DNA of 64,000 nt from assembly GCA_910574455.1 (NCBI GenBank), contig CAJSYZ010000005.1:7626001-7690000 (forward strand). The letters are read 5' to 3'. Below the pieces are notes generated by a model. That model was not told where the DNA came from. It did not search any database and worked only from the letters and a program-made list of their open reading frames with translations. Source of the stretch: Trichaptum fuscoviolaceum (Eukaryota > Basidiomycota > Agaricomycetes > Hymenochaetales > Trichaptaceae). Position 1 is the first letter of the stretch. Every line of letters starts with the position of its first letter. A program made the position numbers and the translations under genes. Shown in pieces: positions 12,192 to 24,552 of the stretch.

Positions 12192-14213
12192 TGCCTACTG
12201 AAAGTAAACGAGATGCTCTTTCAAAGTGGATGGAACGTCTCAGAATCGTTTTGTTCAATATCGCCCTGGACCTTCGAAGCGACCTTCGCCTCAAGTTTTG
12301 GTAGCAAAACAAGAGGGAACGAGATCATGTTGGCACCCAGCGCTCACTTTCAAGTCGGCGCGAAAATGTGGTTCTAATAGAAGTGATGCCACGGCTATGA
12401 ATGGATATACGGAGACTGCAGAGTCCCAATCAGGGGCTCACCGGCGACACGCATTCACCACGAGTTCAGGCTTCCCAGAGATCCCTCGCCGTGTAACAGA
12501 AGACCAGGTGATTTGAAATTAGAAAGTAAAGGTTTCAGAAACTTCTGTACGAGTATAAGGTCGATCAAGAATGCTGGATGCACTAGGAACTTGAAGGTCT
12601 TTGGGTGTTCGGCGCTTATATGAAGTAAAAAGTTCAACCGTGACGAGGGTTGAGAATCTTGAGATACTACCGGCGTGGGAACCTCATCATCTTTGGAGGC
12701 CACTGATCCGTCTCATGACACATCTTGATATCTTCTATACGCATTTTCCCCTGGCGTATCCTGTTCTTATCGAAGATTAATCGCATGTAAACTAAGTCCT
12801 CCCTCCCCAAGCTCTCTTATCTATCCCGATATATCCAAAAATTACTATGTAAATTACAAAGGCACGTCGAATTATCGACTCTGGTACTCGTAGCGTCCTC
12901 ATTGTCACCAATGGCGCAGCGGCACAGCTTTCGGCCTTCTCGGTCAACTCTTATGTGTATCATAAAGGCTTACTAGGTGGCGGCTTCAAGTTCATCTACG
13001 AGGGCCGAATTATAATCTAAATATACACTCCTCTCTCCCCATTTCGCTTGAGCTGTCCAAACTAATTTCAGCCAAAGTTTACAACTGTAAGCGGACCTGA
13101 CTATAAGCATCAATTGCAAAGTGCAAAGTGCTTCAGACTTTTAAATCAAAGTCAAAAGGGTTTATTAGTTTGCACAACAGATAATAAGCATGATGAATCC
13201 AGAGGGGACCACGTAAATGTACTCTAATCATTCTGCAAAGCTATCTGCAAAGCTATGACACATAGCATTGTCCATCAGTCATCTATTTTTGTGGTTTTGC
13301 AAATTGCATGATAATCCTCCCTCATGTTGACTGGATCTCCAAATATCACACCCTGCAAACTTACTTTTCATTTGAGTATAAATCAAAGCCGGGTACCTTG
13401 AGTAGTAACAAAATTCAAGTCATAAGCGCAGCAGAGTTTAAACATGCCGAAAGTGGTGGCAAACGGCTCTACTGCCATTTCTTATCACGACAGAGTTGAC
13501 AGCTGTGAGTAGCAAGAATGCTACCTTCACTATCTGTCATAGCAATGAGGTAGATGATTGTTTCTCAGTACTACGTGAAAAGCGCATTTTCCTTCAGTAC
13601 AATACATCAAAGGATGCAGTAACAGGTAAAGTCTCTCATTAATAAAAGATGAACTGAATGACTTCTTGCCTTTTGTTGCCTTGCAAGTTCAAGTCAAGGA
13701 AGCTGAAGACATTGACGATATAAGGGCGGTATTGAAGAAGATAACAATTGCTTCATTATCATACAAGAACTCTACGGATGAAGAAATCTGCGAGAAGATA
13801 CATGAGAAATATATGTCTCATCTCGAAGCCAGGAAAAACAAATAGCGCCAACATTAAGTCTGAGCGTCTGATCAATGATCAGAGCTCGTAGGAGGTTTGT
13901 GGGGTTAACGGAGCTCGCGTGGGGAAGGGACTGGAGTTGAACATTTGGTCTCATACTATATGTTGTTGATTAGCTTCGCCAGGACGTTCGAATATACAAA
14001 TGGCTATTTGAAATCTGAATAACAGGAAGCCCGTAGATATGAACCGAACCGAGTCATTGGTAAGTGGTACCTTTTTAAATGCGAATTTTAAGTGCTTGAT
14101 GATCAATTATGTGCATGTTCCCGAAAGGTATTATCTCTTCAGAAGTTGGTGAGACATAGTGGATCGAGGTTTTCTCTTTACCCGGCTAGCGTAGCCACAC
14201 TTCCAGCTTGAAC
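12192..14213. other. bestrophin upstream region and unassigned DNA with possible exon remnants
   Basis: The first 270 bp or so resemble the upstream region of the second bestrophin (for example TCACTTCTATTAGAACC occurs in both), so the promoter was duplicated with the gene. From about 13300 to 13845 on the + strand there are short protein-like frames, the last ending EKIHEKYMSHLEARKNK at about 13845, but I could not join them into a convincing gene or name a family. The rest is A/T rich with no supported gene. Confidence 0.4.
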
Positions 14214-15203
14214 CCTCCTACAGCGGCCTGACGAAAAGGCCGCCTACAAGTGCCGCCGCTGCCGCATGCAGCCGCCTACAAGTATCGCCGCTGCCGCATG
14301 CATGACTGCAGACACGGAACCAATGATAAATAAGATAAAATACTGTAGAAATTAATGAAGTCATTGCATGTGCCACAGCTGTCCAAACTGCCGCATGCAG
14401 TGCCGCCTACCTGTCAAAACTGCCGCCTACCTGTCAAAAATGCCGCATGCAAACCCTGGCACAGCCACTGAAGTGCCGCATACACTACCGCATACAGGCT
14501 TGAAGACTGCAGTCAAGCCGCATGCAGAGTTGCAACGGGGTCCCGAACCTTCCCAAAGCGTACTAGACTCAGGTACAAACACAGCCATGCATTCAGTTTC
14601 CCACAGCCACTCATCAAATTGTAGATCTTGCATACGACAATATGATTACTTGCATAGCAGAAGTGGTTTAGATATAAAACAATCACAGTACTGTCTATTG
14701 TAATGTACTAATAAGATATAAAATAAATGATAATTAACTACGAGAAATAGAGACCAAAATGGCACATGTCTTCGTAAAACTTGTCAATGCCCGTTACCCG
14801 GTTTTCGGTAATCCTTCAAGTTGTCCGCTTGTCCCCTCAGGCTGTTCTCGGACACCAAGTCACACAGTATATTTGTCCTGATTTTAACTTAACAACACTT
14901 AATATCATACTTTCAACTAACTTAATACACCCAATATTGACTTAAGCAAATTGTATGAGAATATATTTACTAAAGAGTGACCCAGACCTTAGTCTCGTGA
15001 CATTTATTTGGTCTTCGATAGATCTGAGATATTAGTATCGGGGCTCTTGCCCCCGGTCACTTACGAGACCGTAGGCGGCACTTTGTACAATGACCGCCTA
15101 CGCCTACTGGTACTGCATGCGGTCCTGTATAGAAAGTGCCGCCTACTGCATGCGGCAGCGGCGGCACTTGTAGGCGGCCTTTTCGTACAGCCGCTCCTAC
15201 AGG
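14214..15203. mobile_element. non-coding element bounded by a perfect 41-bp inverted repeat
   Basis: Bases 14231-14271 are identical to the reverse complement of 15146-15186 (41 of 41), with weaker similarity outward (CCTACAGCGG against CCTGTAGGAGCGG). The interior holds further copies of the same short words, GCCGCATGCAG and GCCGCCTAC, in both orientations. There is no transposase-like frame inside, so if mobile it is non-autonomous. Target duplication and superfamily could not be assigned. It could instead be a satellite-like inverted array. Confidence 0.55.
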
Positions 15204-16646
15204 CGCAGGGTGAGATACCCAATAGTGTTGAAATGACACAAACGATAGATTGAGTCAAAGCTCACAGTGAGGCATGTCTAGAGAAAAGTAAGGACTCTGA
15301 GAGTTGCCAGTGACCTCTAACTATGTGTAGGCACCGATTACGAAAGAATGGTTGTTGTCTCAGTCGTGCATTAAGGGTTGTTAGCTGCGCCATACATACA
15401 GTATGTACAGCATGTACGACTACCGCCACATGAGTATTTTTTCAGTTGTTGTGAGTCCGACCTAGAGCTGCTACCTAGCGCATTTATCTTTATAGAGAGC
15501 CGAAAAGAGCTGAGGATAGCGTTGTAGACGTGGTACTCGTAGAGCGCGGCGGGGAGGAGCTTGGGATGTCAAATCGCCCTGGGGCGGCGTCGGAGTCGGA
15601 GTCGGAGTGGCGGAGTGAAACTCTCAGGCTTCAAGTTTCAAGTTGAAGAATCTGCTTCTTACGTAATTGAAGTCGAAAATCCGACATAATTTCAGGACCA
15701 GGGATCTCTCACCCGTACCACTACTTCAGCCTGAGTGTGCATTATTTACTCGCAAGCTCAAGCGGTGATCTCTCCGGCTACCTAATACTACTGCGTAAAC
15801 CTGGCTGATGGAGACAAACAGCTCAGCTTCTCATTCTCAAGTTACCCAACCATGTTGACATTTTGACCGCTATCGTACTTACTGCGAGGATCTATAGCTC
15901 CTGGCAAGTTATCAACAGCAACGTGTACAATGGCTACTTATGCAAGCACGCAATCTTCTGGAATACAAATGAAGTGAGTACTGACTCGCCGACACCGTAA
16001 TCTGATCATCGTCTCTCTCTCACGAGGCCCCGGTAACTTTCGACTTCCGATGGATCACGATCGGTGCGCACATTGGTTATCTCCTGTGCTAGTGAATCTG
16101 AAGTGATTTAGATGTGCTATCCGTGACAGTATCATAGAATCGAAGCTGTCAAAGATGCGAAGGTCCGCTTTCAAGATGTTCCATATCGTTACTTCGAGTT
16201 GCAAATGGGGAAGCTCGGATCAGTGCCGACTCGGACTTAACTCGGTGGCCATTCGTCGCAGGCGCTGCCGGTAACTTTCAACCTGCACGTAACCATACTG
16301 TTGTTCGCGGTGTGCCATCGCTCTCAATAGCATTTCCTTTTCCCGTGAAGGCATTCACTCCTCTTGCTTGCACAGGCATTGAAAGATCCGTTATGCAGCG
16401 CTCATTGCTTCCAATCAAACTGCCAGAAGACCGCACAACTACTCTCCGGTATGGTACATGCGCCCGAGAGACACTTTGTCCACATTGTCAGTGAATCCTC
16501 GTGCCTTTCTTGGCACATTGAAGGGATCCGCTACGTAAAGTTCGAAAGGCTCAGAACATATAAACTCCAGTTTATAGCTCTCGTCGACCCATGCTTCCTC
16601 AGCTCCTCTACTAGAATCACATCCATTACTACGATTCACTCCTGCA
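15204..16646. other. intergenic, no gene supported
   Basis: No frame with family similarity. Around 15580-15650 there is a GGAGTC tandem followed by CAAGTTTCAAGTTGAAG, two of the short words that dominate 47.5-55.8 kb. The region should include the promoter of the lectin-vWA gene. Confidence 0.4.
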
Positions 16647-18990
16647 ATGCCGAACATTACGGATCAATTTGTTCCCACTGGCGTATACTCTCTATCGAAT
16701 GTTGCCACCGGTAAACGTCTTAGCTTGCCTCAGGGACAGGACTCGCTGCAAGTTGGTCCCACATCCAACGACCTCAGCGACAAAGTACGTGTTTCTATTT
16801 CCCAGCTTAATTTTATTTTAAATAATTTCACTTTCCGGTCGTTCAGTGGATTGTGATCTTGCTGGCATCTAAGAAGTTCTATATTAAGAATGGACGCAGC
16901 GGTCTGTACGCGTACCCTGAATGTGATTACGGCGAAGGTGACCCGATCTACGCTCAACGCGACTATTACGAGTGGGTAATCAAGGCTATCAGGGGATCAC
17001 CCGGACTCTATCAGTAAGTCTCTATAATATTATGATGAAAGTATCGTTACTGAAGCAATGCTCTTCAGGATCTACTCCCGCATTGATTCCAACCTCTTCT
17101 GGTCCCAATCAGAATCTTCAGCGGTAAGTAATTTAGCTCACTTTACCCGAAATAAACTGAAACGCCTGCATTATGTAGGTTGAGTTTAGCAGAGATGCAA
17201 GCTCCAACTCAACTCGCTGGACCTTCACCAGAGAAGCAGATATCCCTGTATTTGGAGCCTTGCCAGTTGTAATTGATGGAGTCACGCGTCCTACCGAAAA
17301 GGTGCAAAATAACAACTTCGAACTCACAGTCCCGAAAGACTGGACGGCTATTGTCTCTGGCGTAAGTATATTTAAGCCTTACATACTGCGTGGCTTATAT
17401 TCGAAGGCTTCTAGGTACCGCTAGGCACGGCAATAAACTCCGTTCACCTCCAGAGCGTGGACGCCCAAAAGCTAGTCGAAATGATCCAGTTTTACAACAA
17501 ACACGATGACGGCAAGTTTACCTTGCGCAATTCTGCACAATCAGCGTATCAGATCTCTGCGGATTCTGGGCCTGTTGCCCTTGGCCTGGCCTTCTATTGC
17601 ACCACGGACGCTTCGAAGAGGGATCCACTTGTCCTTGCATATACGACAGATTATAATGCGAAGTTAAACGTGACAATTGTAAGGATCTGACATTTGAGAG
17701 CGTACCATCACAGCTAAACCTCAACTAGGTTGACAGATCCATTGACCTCAAGAGGTTCCCTGACTATCGCATCTACCATGTACGTATCCCACATAGCGAT
17801 ACGCGCACCATGTATCAATCTCAATTTTCTAGATTATCAGTTCAAGCCCCAGCAGTAACCTCGCTTGTGCTGTCATCACGATTAGCCTCCAAAAGAAGAC
17901 CGAGCCAACCAAACCAAATAAGCCAGAAGACGGTACAGTAAACCCAGATTATAATCCCGAATGTGACGAGGACAGGCCTCAATACCTTGATGATTACCTT
18001 AGGTACTGTGACCATTTCTCTGGAGGCCTTCCTTGCTTATTTACGTATGATATATCAACAGGAAGTACGACAGTGTATTCCTCGTCGATGACTCCGGTTC
18101 GGTAAGTGCTACCATAATAACTACAGAGTATGATTTATTACTAACTTAATCCCCTCCATGTTTAGATGGCTGGCACTCGATGGGACGAGGCTAGAAAGGC
18201 ACTCATCGATATCTCGAATGAGGCCTTGCAATATGACGCTGATGGAATTGCTCTGCGGTTCCTAAACTCGCCAATTGCAGCAAATGGAATTCAGGTTTGA
18301 CTGGAAATCACTCGAATCCTTGATAAATTCTCATTGATTGTGCAGGGTCAAAACAAGGTGCTCAGCCTCTTTGATCAGACCAGCCCTTCCGGTTTGTTAT
18401 ACGTTGATGAATTCAAAGAAATTCTGAAAGGCTGATTTAGTCTCTTATAGGATCTACCCCAACTGGTGCCAGGCTGGATGCAATCCTAGGCAAATACATT
18501 GCTGATCTCGACAATGCTATCGGCACACCGCTATACGGCAAAATCAAGCCTCTCGATCTTATCTGTTTAACTGATGGCGAGCCAAGTTCGTCTATCTCGT
18601 TCTCTATTGTTTCAGAGCGCACACTCATATCAAACGTATCCGCTCTTTCTCACCCATGTAGCTGATGCACCCCTCCCTATTTTGGAGAAGTGGGCTGCTC
18701 ACCTTGATGCCAAGAAGCATCACCCTAATATCGTGGGTGTGCAATTCGTCCAGATAGGCAACGCACCCGGCTGCGATGTCGCCTTGTTAGCGCTTACTAA
18801 GGGCAATGTTAGAGTGAGTTATTTGTTTCTTATACGTCAGTGATAGTCATACATGAGCTTAACGTACCAACAGAGCATGGTTGATACTGTACCGTACAAC
18901 GGCCCCGTAACACCAGAAAGGCTTACCAGGATCCTATTGGGCGCGATTAAGCCGTCAGTGAGGAAAAACGCCAGCGCACATTTGCCTTAA
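16647..18990 (+). CDS. beta-trefoil (ricin-B-like) lectin fused to von Willebrand factor A domain, 13 exons, 548 aa
   Basis: Exons 16647-16784, 16847-17013, 17069-17123, 17179-17361, 17415-17678, 17729-17779, 17833-18002, 18062-18101, 18166-18294, 18346-18391, 18451-18585, 18662-18813, 18874-18990; all phases close. Residues 1-150 show three trefoil-like units, each ending in a Trp segment: GVYSLSNVATGKRLSL to WIVI, KFYIKNGRSGLYAYP to EWVI, LYQIYSRIDSNLFW to RWTF. A middle domain (about 155-320) is not recognised. A Pro/Lys/Asn linker leads to a vWA domain with an intact MIDAS: DDSGS at 352-356, Thr in PTGAR (T419) and Asp in LTDGEP (D456). So it predicts a carbohydrate-binding, metal-dependent adhesion-type protein. 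There is no signal peptide at the chosen start, so it is probably intracellular. Its ligand is unknown. Confidence 0.85.
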
Positions 18991-20313
18991 TCCGGAGTAT
19001 TTGATAGGGAGTTCCTTAAAATTCAATTCATTCTGACAATCGAAATCATAACAAGATGACATGTGCTTGATGAGCCTGTTTTAAATTTAATAATGAAATG
19101 CTTACAGTATAACACTAGTTTCTCCACATCTCAACACCCGGTGTAGCACAGAAGCTCTAATCCATGGCAGAATTCCCGAAATACGACTACAGCAATGTTG
19201 CCTTGTATGTGGCGATGTTTCGAGAAGCCAGGTGTAGCATCATGGAATCTGGAGGATATGCCTGAAACTTGGTTTTGAAAATCAACCAGGCATTAGCAAC
19301 CATGGGCCGTAGACATTGTATACACAAAAAGTCGACTATTGAGGTGAGAAGAGGGAGGGGGGATCGAAAGGGTGTCTCGCGTAGAGGTTCAGGCTCTAAC
19401 TTAGGGTACCAGTGTTCCCGGCTGCCAGTGGGAGCATGGTGATTAGAAGAAAGGTCGATATTCGCTTCCGCAGGGTTTCGCGTCACTCAGTCAGTGATCG
19501 TCGGGCGAAGTATTGAGTGCAGAAACCATGCTCGCACAGGAGCAGAGGAGGGATAGGCGGAATTAGATTTCAGCAAGTTAGATGTTCAATGGTGAGTACA
19601 GCACGAGCCGTGGAGTTGAATAGTGCCAGTGGATGACAGATTCAATTAAAGGTCTGAAGAGCTTTTTAGTAAATATAACTCATCTACATCTCTAGGGCGG
19701 GTAATCTGAGACTCGGAGATACATGTAGTTACTGGTTGCCTAAGGCCAAGTCCGAGATGCAAAAGGAGGAATAGTCAATACTTGAATTTGCAGTCGGAGG
19801 AAGAGTTGCCCGATAATCATGCCGCTGATCTGAACATCTGTATCCATAGAGATAGCACCAGCACAGTCGGGTAGGCTTGAAGTATATAAAGGAGCTATAT
19901 GGTGCGTCGCGGATGTTGAACCAGTGAAGTTGGAAGGAAAACAAAGACAAGAAAACTCGGAAGCCGGAGTCGCGTCATGACGCGACGTACTAATTTGAAC
20001 CATATTCACGTGCCAGTGACCGGCGTGACTGAACTTCTAATTAGTAAAACGTGAAGGGACGGCGCGCCGGCGGGAGCCTGAGATGATCGGCACTCCGATA
20101 AGTCACCATGGACCGTGGTCATCCGTTCGATAATGAAGGCATGAGCCCGCCGAGCCTATCGCGACATTGTCCGAGAAGCTCTTAGGATAGGAGCTTTTAC
20201 AACTGTCTTTCCATCTCCTCCACGATCTCTGTAGTAACGGTATTGCAAACTCTTTTGCAAGTCAAGAAGATTTCAACCTAAAGATTGCAATTCAGTGATC
20301 GATATCGCCATCC
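18991..20313. other. intergenic, no gene supported
   Basis: Short minus-strand frames at about 19190-19490 and 19730-20010 have no motif and no splice extension. The last few hundred bases should contain the promoter of the decarboxylase gene. Confidence 0.45.
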
Positions 20314-21079
20314 ATGCCCGGACCGACGCGAGAGGACGTGCACAAGTTTCTCCATGACGAAGGTTAGTGCCATTAGTCTACTGTCGTACTAGTACGCAAT
20401 TTTACCGAGCTCGCGGGACGCTTTTTGGGTAACGAATGCTTAATGATAGTCGATCCTGACAGGCGAGAAGCAGCGACGCAAGGTTCTCGGCGATGCGCAC
20501 GTCGACAAAGGTTAGTCACTTTGCTGCTACTCTACTCGCTCGTCGTCATCGTCATTGATCGCAATTGAACACAATGCCGTACCGCTGGTTTACACCTGTG
20601 CTTTATTTGGTGCAGCGACGTCGCGGCATGTCTCTGATTTCGCACGCGCCGCGCAGGATTTGGCCACCGAGGCCGCTTGGTACGTTCAATCGAAGAAGTC
20701 GAATCATCGATCCGAGCGAACCGAAGAGATCGATCTCTGAAAACTGATATCTTTCGAATACAAATAGGGGCACCATATGGACGCGCCCGGGCTTGTCGCA
20801 CAAGCAACGCTCGCTGGTCGTTGTCACCATGCTGAGCACGATGGGGAAGCAGCAGGAGCTCGCCGCGCACATCAAGGGAGCCCTCAACAACGGCGTGACC
20901 GAAGACGAACTCAAGTGCGGCTTTTCAGTTGCATATGTTTCTTTTTTTCGACACGGTGCTGATTCTCTACTGTTAGAGAGATACTCCTTATGGTCATGGT
21001 GTACACTGGCATGCCGAACGGCTTGGAGGCGTTTCGTACGGCCGACGGTGCTATTCAGACGTGGAAAGCCGAACACTAG
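20314..21079 (+). CDS. carboxymuconolactone decarboxylase family protein, five exons, 136 aa
   Basis: Small all-helical protein of the CMD/AhpD superfamily. Exons 20314-20362, 20463-20510, 20616-20679, 20768-20914, 20977-21079. The order of motifs fits PcaC-type proteins: N-terminal helix with HKFLHDEGEKQRRKVLG, WTRPGLSHKQRSLVVVTMLS, then the signature GKQQELAAHIKGALNNGVTEDELKEILLMV, and the tail PNGLEAFRTADGAIQTWK. The AhpD CxxC peroxidase pair is absent, which points to the decarboxylase-like branch (4-carboxymuconolactone to a ketoadipate enol-lactone in aromatic catabolism), but many family members have other or unknown roles. No other aromatic-catabolism gene is next to it. Length matches the family. 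Confidence 0.85.
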
Positions 21080-22461
21080 GATTCTCCGTGATGAAGATAT
21101 CTTCCTTTGTAGCTGCGTAACAAATGTTGGCTATATGCAAGTACGAATAAACTTGAAATCTAAGGAAGCAGAGGCTTCACAACTTTGCCGAATTCCCTCC
21201 AGTCGTGGTATCCGCGATAGTATCGGTTCAGCTCCACCGACGGGCCGCAGAATTTGATAGAGAGGGAATAGTGTCTCTCTTTTCTAATCGAACATCCCCG
21301 GTGAAGAGACTACAGAGTCGATCCTCTTGAGGGCTCCTGTGTCGTTCCGTATCAGAGGAGACATAATGGCCACATCTACCAGTTGGCCTCCCCTTTCAAA
21401 TGGAATTGTAGACACATCGGTTCGTGTAAACGCGTTTCAATTTGGAGAAGCCGGTCCCATTTCCAAGATGTAAAGGCTTATCTGAATCGGTAGGGAGACC
21501 ATCCGGCGAACGCTCGAGCTTTCTAGCGAAGGAAGTTCGTGCGCGTGGCTGAATGAAGAGGAGTGCATATGAAAAGTGTCTTCAGCTCCTTTTAGCTCGC
21601 GTATGCGCTGTATCCTATGCTTTGATTCTCCATTCCGTTCGGAAACGACCAAAAACGTTCGACAATTCCCAAGAAGACGAATCAATGATTGCAAGTTCAA
21701 GCCATCTGTAATCAACCACGAGATGTTTGAGAGCCACCGCTACAGCTAGCTGGGGTACGCTCGGTATTGTTTCGTTTGTCCAGCAGTAATGCATATGAAG
21801 CAGTCCATGCACAGGAGCGATGGACAAGGGCCGCCATGATTCGCAGACTGAAGATGAGTTCACGTCATTTCGCCATTGCGATGGCTTTCATAATCGTAGT
21901 GAGGTGTGGCTACTATGCAAGGTCCCTTGTCCTGACAAATTTCGTCGATGACACCATTCAAAACCACGAGAGGAAAGCACGACGATGAGACAGAGGGCGA
22001 TGGCTTCGGTTGCAGCCTGTTCCTAGTACTTGGCAATAGTCTTCAAGAAATCCTCCCCGAAGCTGTAGGTAACCTTGTATGTCCTGAATTCTAGGTCGTT
22101 CAGGAGAGAAATGATCGGATGGGCAAACCCATTGGCCGAAAGCCCATGAGACAGTGCGAATTGGCCAATGCGGGAGTCGAGTGAGTTCCTGACAGGAATG
22201 ATAACCTTGGTCACGGTTTTTGGATCATGAGTGCTGTGTACGTACTTTTACAGAGCTTTCTCAATACGTCCTTCTCAATAATCAGTGAATGTGATAAATG
22301 CAGGTGGAAAGGATGGTGTACTGTTCAAGTTGCTTTTGCAGTGCGAGTTCCAGCCAGCCCTGAACAAGAAAAATTACGTAATTATACAACTAGAACGCCG
22401 AACTTGAAGTTGAACCATTCAAGACTTGACGTTGCACCAAATCACTCAAATCTGTTCCAAT
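21080..22461. other. intergenic with possible F-box/LRR relics
   Basis: Minus-strand frames at about 21437-21988 contain LRR-like phrases (ALKHLVVDYRWLEL) but are broken by stops and frame changes and cannot be assembled into a gene. The promoter of the F-box-like gene starting at 22462 must lie at the right end. Confidence 0.35.
22023..22214 (-). pseudogene. possible C-terminal remnant of an F-box/LRR-like protein
   Basis: A 63-codon frame reads KVIIPVRNSLDSRIGQF through TYKVTYSFGEDFLKTIAKY to a stop, with the look of the C-terminal strand-helix end of agaricomycete F-box/LRR proteins. There is no room upstream for the rest of the gene, because the oppositely oriented gene at 22462 begins only about 250 bp away. 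Tentative. Confidence 0.3.
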
Positions 22462-24066
22462 ATGGCCCTATTCGATTCAGCACCTTTCATCGACGTCCGT
22501 GCATTCAACAAGGCAACTGAAAAATATCTCCCGTTTCCAACGTCGTCCGATGCCATGCTCGCCAGCCTTCAGCTATTCCACGACGTCCCATGCCAAATTA
22601 TGGACCTCGTCATCTCCGTAGTCACCCATCCACATTTTGACTCCGACTTTGTCACGCTCAAAGAATCTGCGGACGTCATCAGGATCACGGAGGAGGCGCG
22701 GCTGCGAGATAGGATGGCGGTCGTGCACAGAAGGTCTTTGAACGCTTCCGGACATATGGAGCAGACCAAACTACCCCAGTTTGTTTTATACGATATTTTG
22801 GACATCATAAAAGCCAGTAGAGAGGAAAGGATCACCGAAAAGTTCGGAATAGGCTTCACGAATGAAATCGATTTCAAGGGTGAAATCGAAGAGAACCACA
22901 CATTGTCTAACATGGCACTTGTTCATCGATCATGGACGTCCCCCGCCCAGAAGGCACTTGGTCAACTTATTTTTATCCGCAGGGCAATCAACGAATTGGA
23001 CGTCCGCTCGAATCTAGGGTCAAATAATGTCTTTGGTCCTTGGACCAACGTCGCTGCTGTGGCCCTGCTTCAACGCGCTGGCACCGACTTCGGTGAATGT
23101 GACCACAATAGTGAGGACGACGTAGATCGAGGCCATATTGAGTACAGAGATTTGGAGCATTTCGAAAACCTGCATCGCCTTCTTCTGACTTTCACAAGCC
23201 TCAATAAACTCTATTTTCGAAGTTACGTTCCACTTCTGACAAGCTGGTCTAGCGGCACAGTTGAAGCAGTCATTCGGCAAAACGCTTGTCTAACAGAGCT
23301 CACCCTGGAGTCGATGATTCCTGACTGGGAAGACAAACTTTACAAAACATTCAATCTTGAAATTCTACTGAAGGATTTCTCACAAAACCTTCGGAAAGTG
23401 TCTATCACAGGGGGAACCTTTTCGAAAGAATTTCGAGGAAGCGCGATACAAACGGCGACCCTCCCTCACTTATGCAGTCTTGCGATGGGTGGAACTCCAG
23501 ACGCCCTAGAAAATGATTCGTCAACAATAAGAACATTCTTCCATATCCTTTCCGCTCAACCGAACCATAAATTCAACTCCTTATCCTTCGATGGGATCGA
23601 CCATGCTGTTCTCGACAATGTTAAGAACACCTTCACTCCAAGGCAATGTGCGAATATCTGCCAACACCTCCGAGAATCCTCAATATACATTGTAGAGGAC
23701 AATGAAACCAAGTGGATCGAATGGCTTGCCACCTACAGTAAAGTGAAGGATTTACAACTCCACGTTTACGCAGGTTCATTAGCACTACCTCAACTGCCTG
23801 CCACCACGGAAAACTTTGCAATTACCTTCCACGAATGCATGGTCACAGAAAGTCTGCTCAGTTGCAAAGATCCACTCCTGAAGTTGATTTGTTCCAGTGG
23901 CCGTCCGACATTGAAGGCAGTAGCGATTGCTGTCCCCAGTCACTGGTTCCGCAGAACAAGGACGAAGGAAGAAGAAAATAAAAATCTCTTTGATCATTTT
24001 GTGGATGAAATGAGTAGCATTTGTGCGGAAACAGGGATCAAATTTACGTTGCAATATGATAAGTAG
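22462..24066 (+). CDS. F-box/LRR-like protein, intronless, 534 aa
   Basis: Single open frame; ATG at 22462 is the first methionine, and the frame is open slightly further upstream without an ATG. Residues near 100 (KLPQFVLYDILDIIKASREERI) resemble a degenerate F-box, where SCF ubiquitin-ligase substrate receptors bind Skp1. Residues about 230-480 carry irregular leucine-rich strand-helix repeats (NLHRLLLTFTSLNKLYF, NACLTELTLESMI, NLRKVSITGG). This architecture belongs to a large lineage-specific family in agaricomycetes whose substrates are unknown. The 3' end faces the DUF6533 gene at 24553. The family assignment rests on pattern, not on a strong signature. Confidence 0.65.
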   Translation: MALFDSAPFIDVRAFNKATEKYLPFPTSSDAMLASLQLFHDVPCQIMDLVISVVTHPHFDSDFVTLKESADVIRITEEARLRDRMAVVHRRSLNASGHMEQTKLPQFVLYDILDIIKASREERITEKFGIGFTNEIDFKGEIEENHTLSNMALVHRSWTSPAQKALGQLIFIRRAINELDVRSNLGSNNVFGPWTNVAAVALLQRAGTDFGECDHNSEDDVDRGHIEYRDLEHFENLHRLLLTFTSLNKLYFRSYVPLLTSWSSGTVEAVIRQNACLTELTLESMIPDWEDKLYKTFNLEILLKDFSQNLRKVSITGGTFSKEFRGSAIQTATLPHLCSLAMGGTPDALENDSSTIRTFFHILSAQPNHKFNSLSFDGIDHAVLDNVKNTFTPRQCANICQHLRESSIYIVEDNETKWIEWLATYSKVKDLQLHVYAGSLALPQLPATTENFAITFHECMVTESLLSCKDPLLKLICSSGRPTLKAVAIAVPSHWFRRTRTKEEENKNLFDHFVDEMSSICAETGIKFTLQYDK

Positions 24067-24552
24067 TTAATCATCTCGGTAGTACAGTACTTCATACAGG
24101 TTAAAAAAGAGCAACGCTCTGTCTTCATATTAGTCTTCATGATTTTCCATGCCACACTGTTTCTTTCTGCGTGTTTCGGTTCATGTTTAGAAAAAGAGCT
24201 TCCACCTTTCCTGCAGCCTGCAGTCCACCGACAATGAATAACTTGACGACTCAAGCTTTCAAACTAATGCTGTCCCGGTACCTATCAACTTTGTGTGACT
24301 TATCGAAAGATTCCGTATGTACAAGAACGAAGACAGGCGCATAGAAAGACAATACAGTACACATGATTCAGGGAGAAGTAAGCAAGAGTTACGAAGTATT
24401 GAATGCAAGAAATGCAAGAAATAATCTGCGGTGTAGTCGTACAATGAAGCTTTATAGTTCTAACCAAGATAATAAAAAACTCCAAATCAAGATCGACGAG
24501 CTTTTGTGAGATTGAGATAAAGATAGGTCTCTGGATGGTGTGAGAAAGGATG

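Noticed and set aside
20314..21079. AhpD-type alkylhydroperoxidase
   Set aside because: The required CxxC active-site pair is absent, so the decarboxylase-like branch was preferred.
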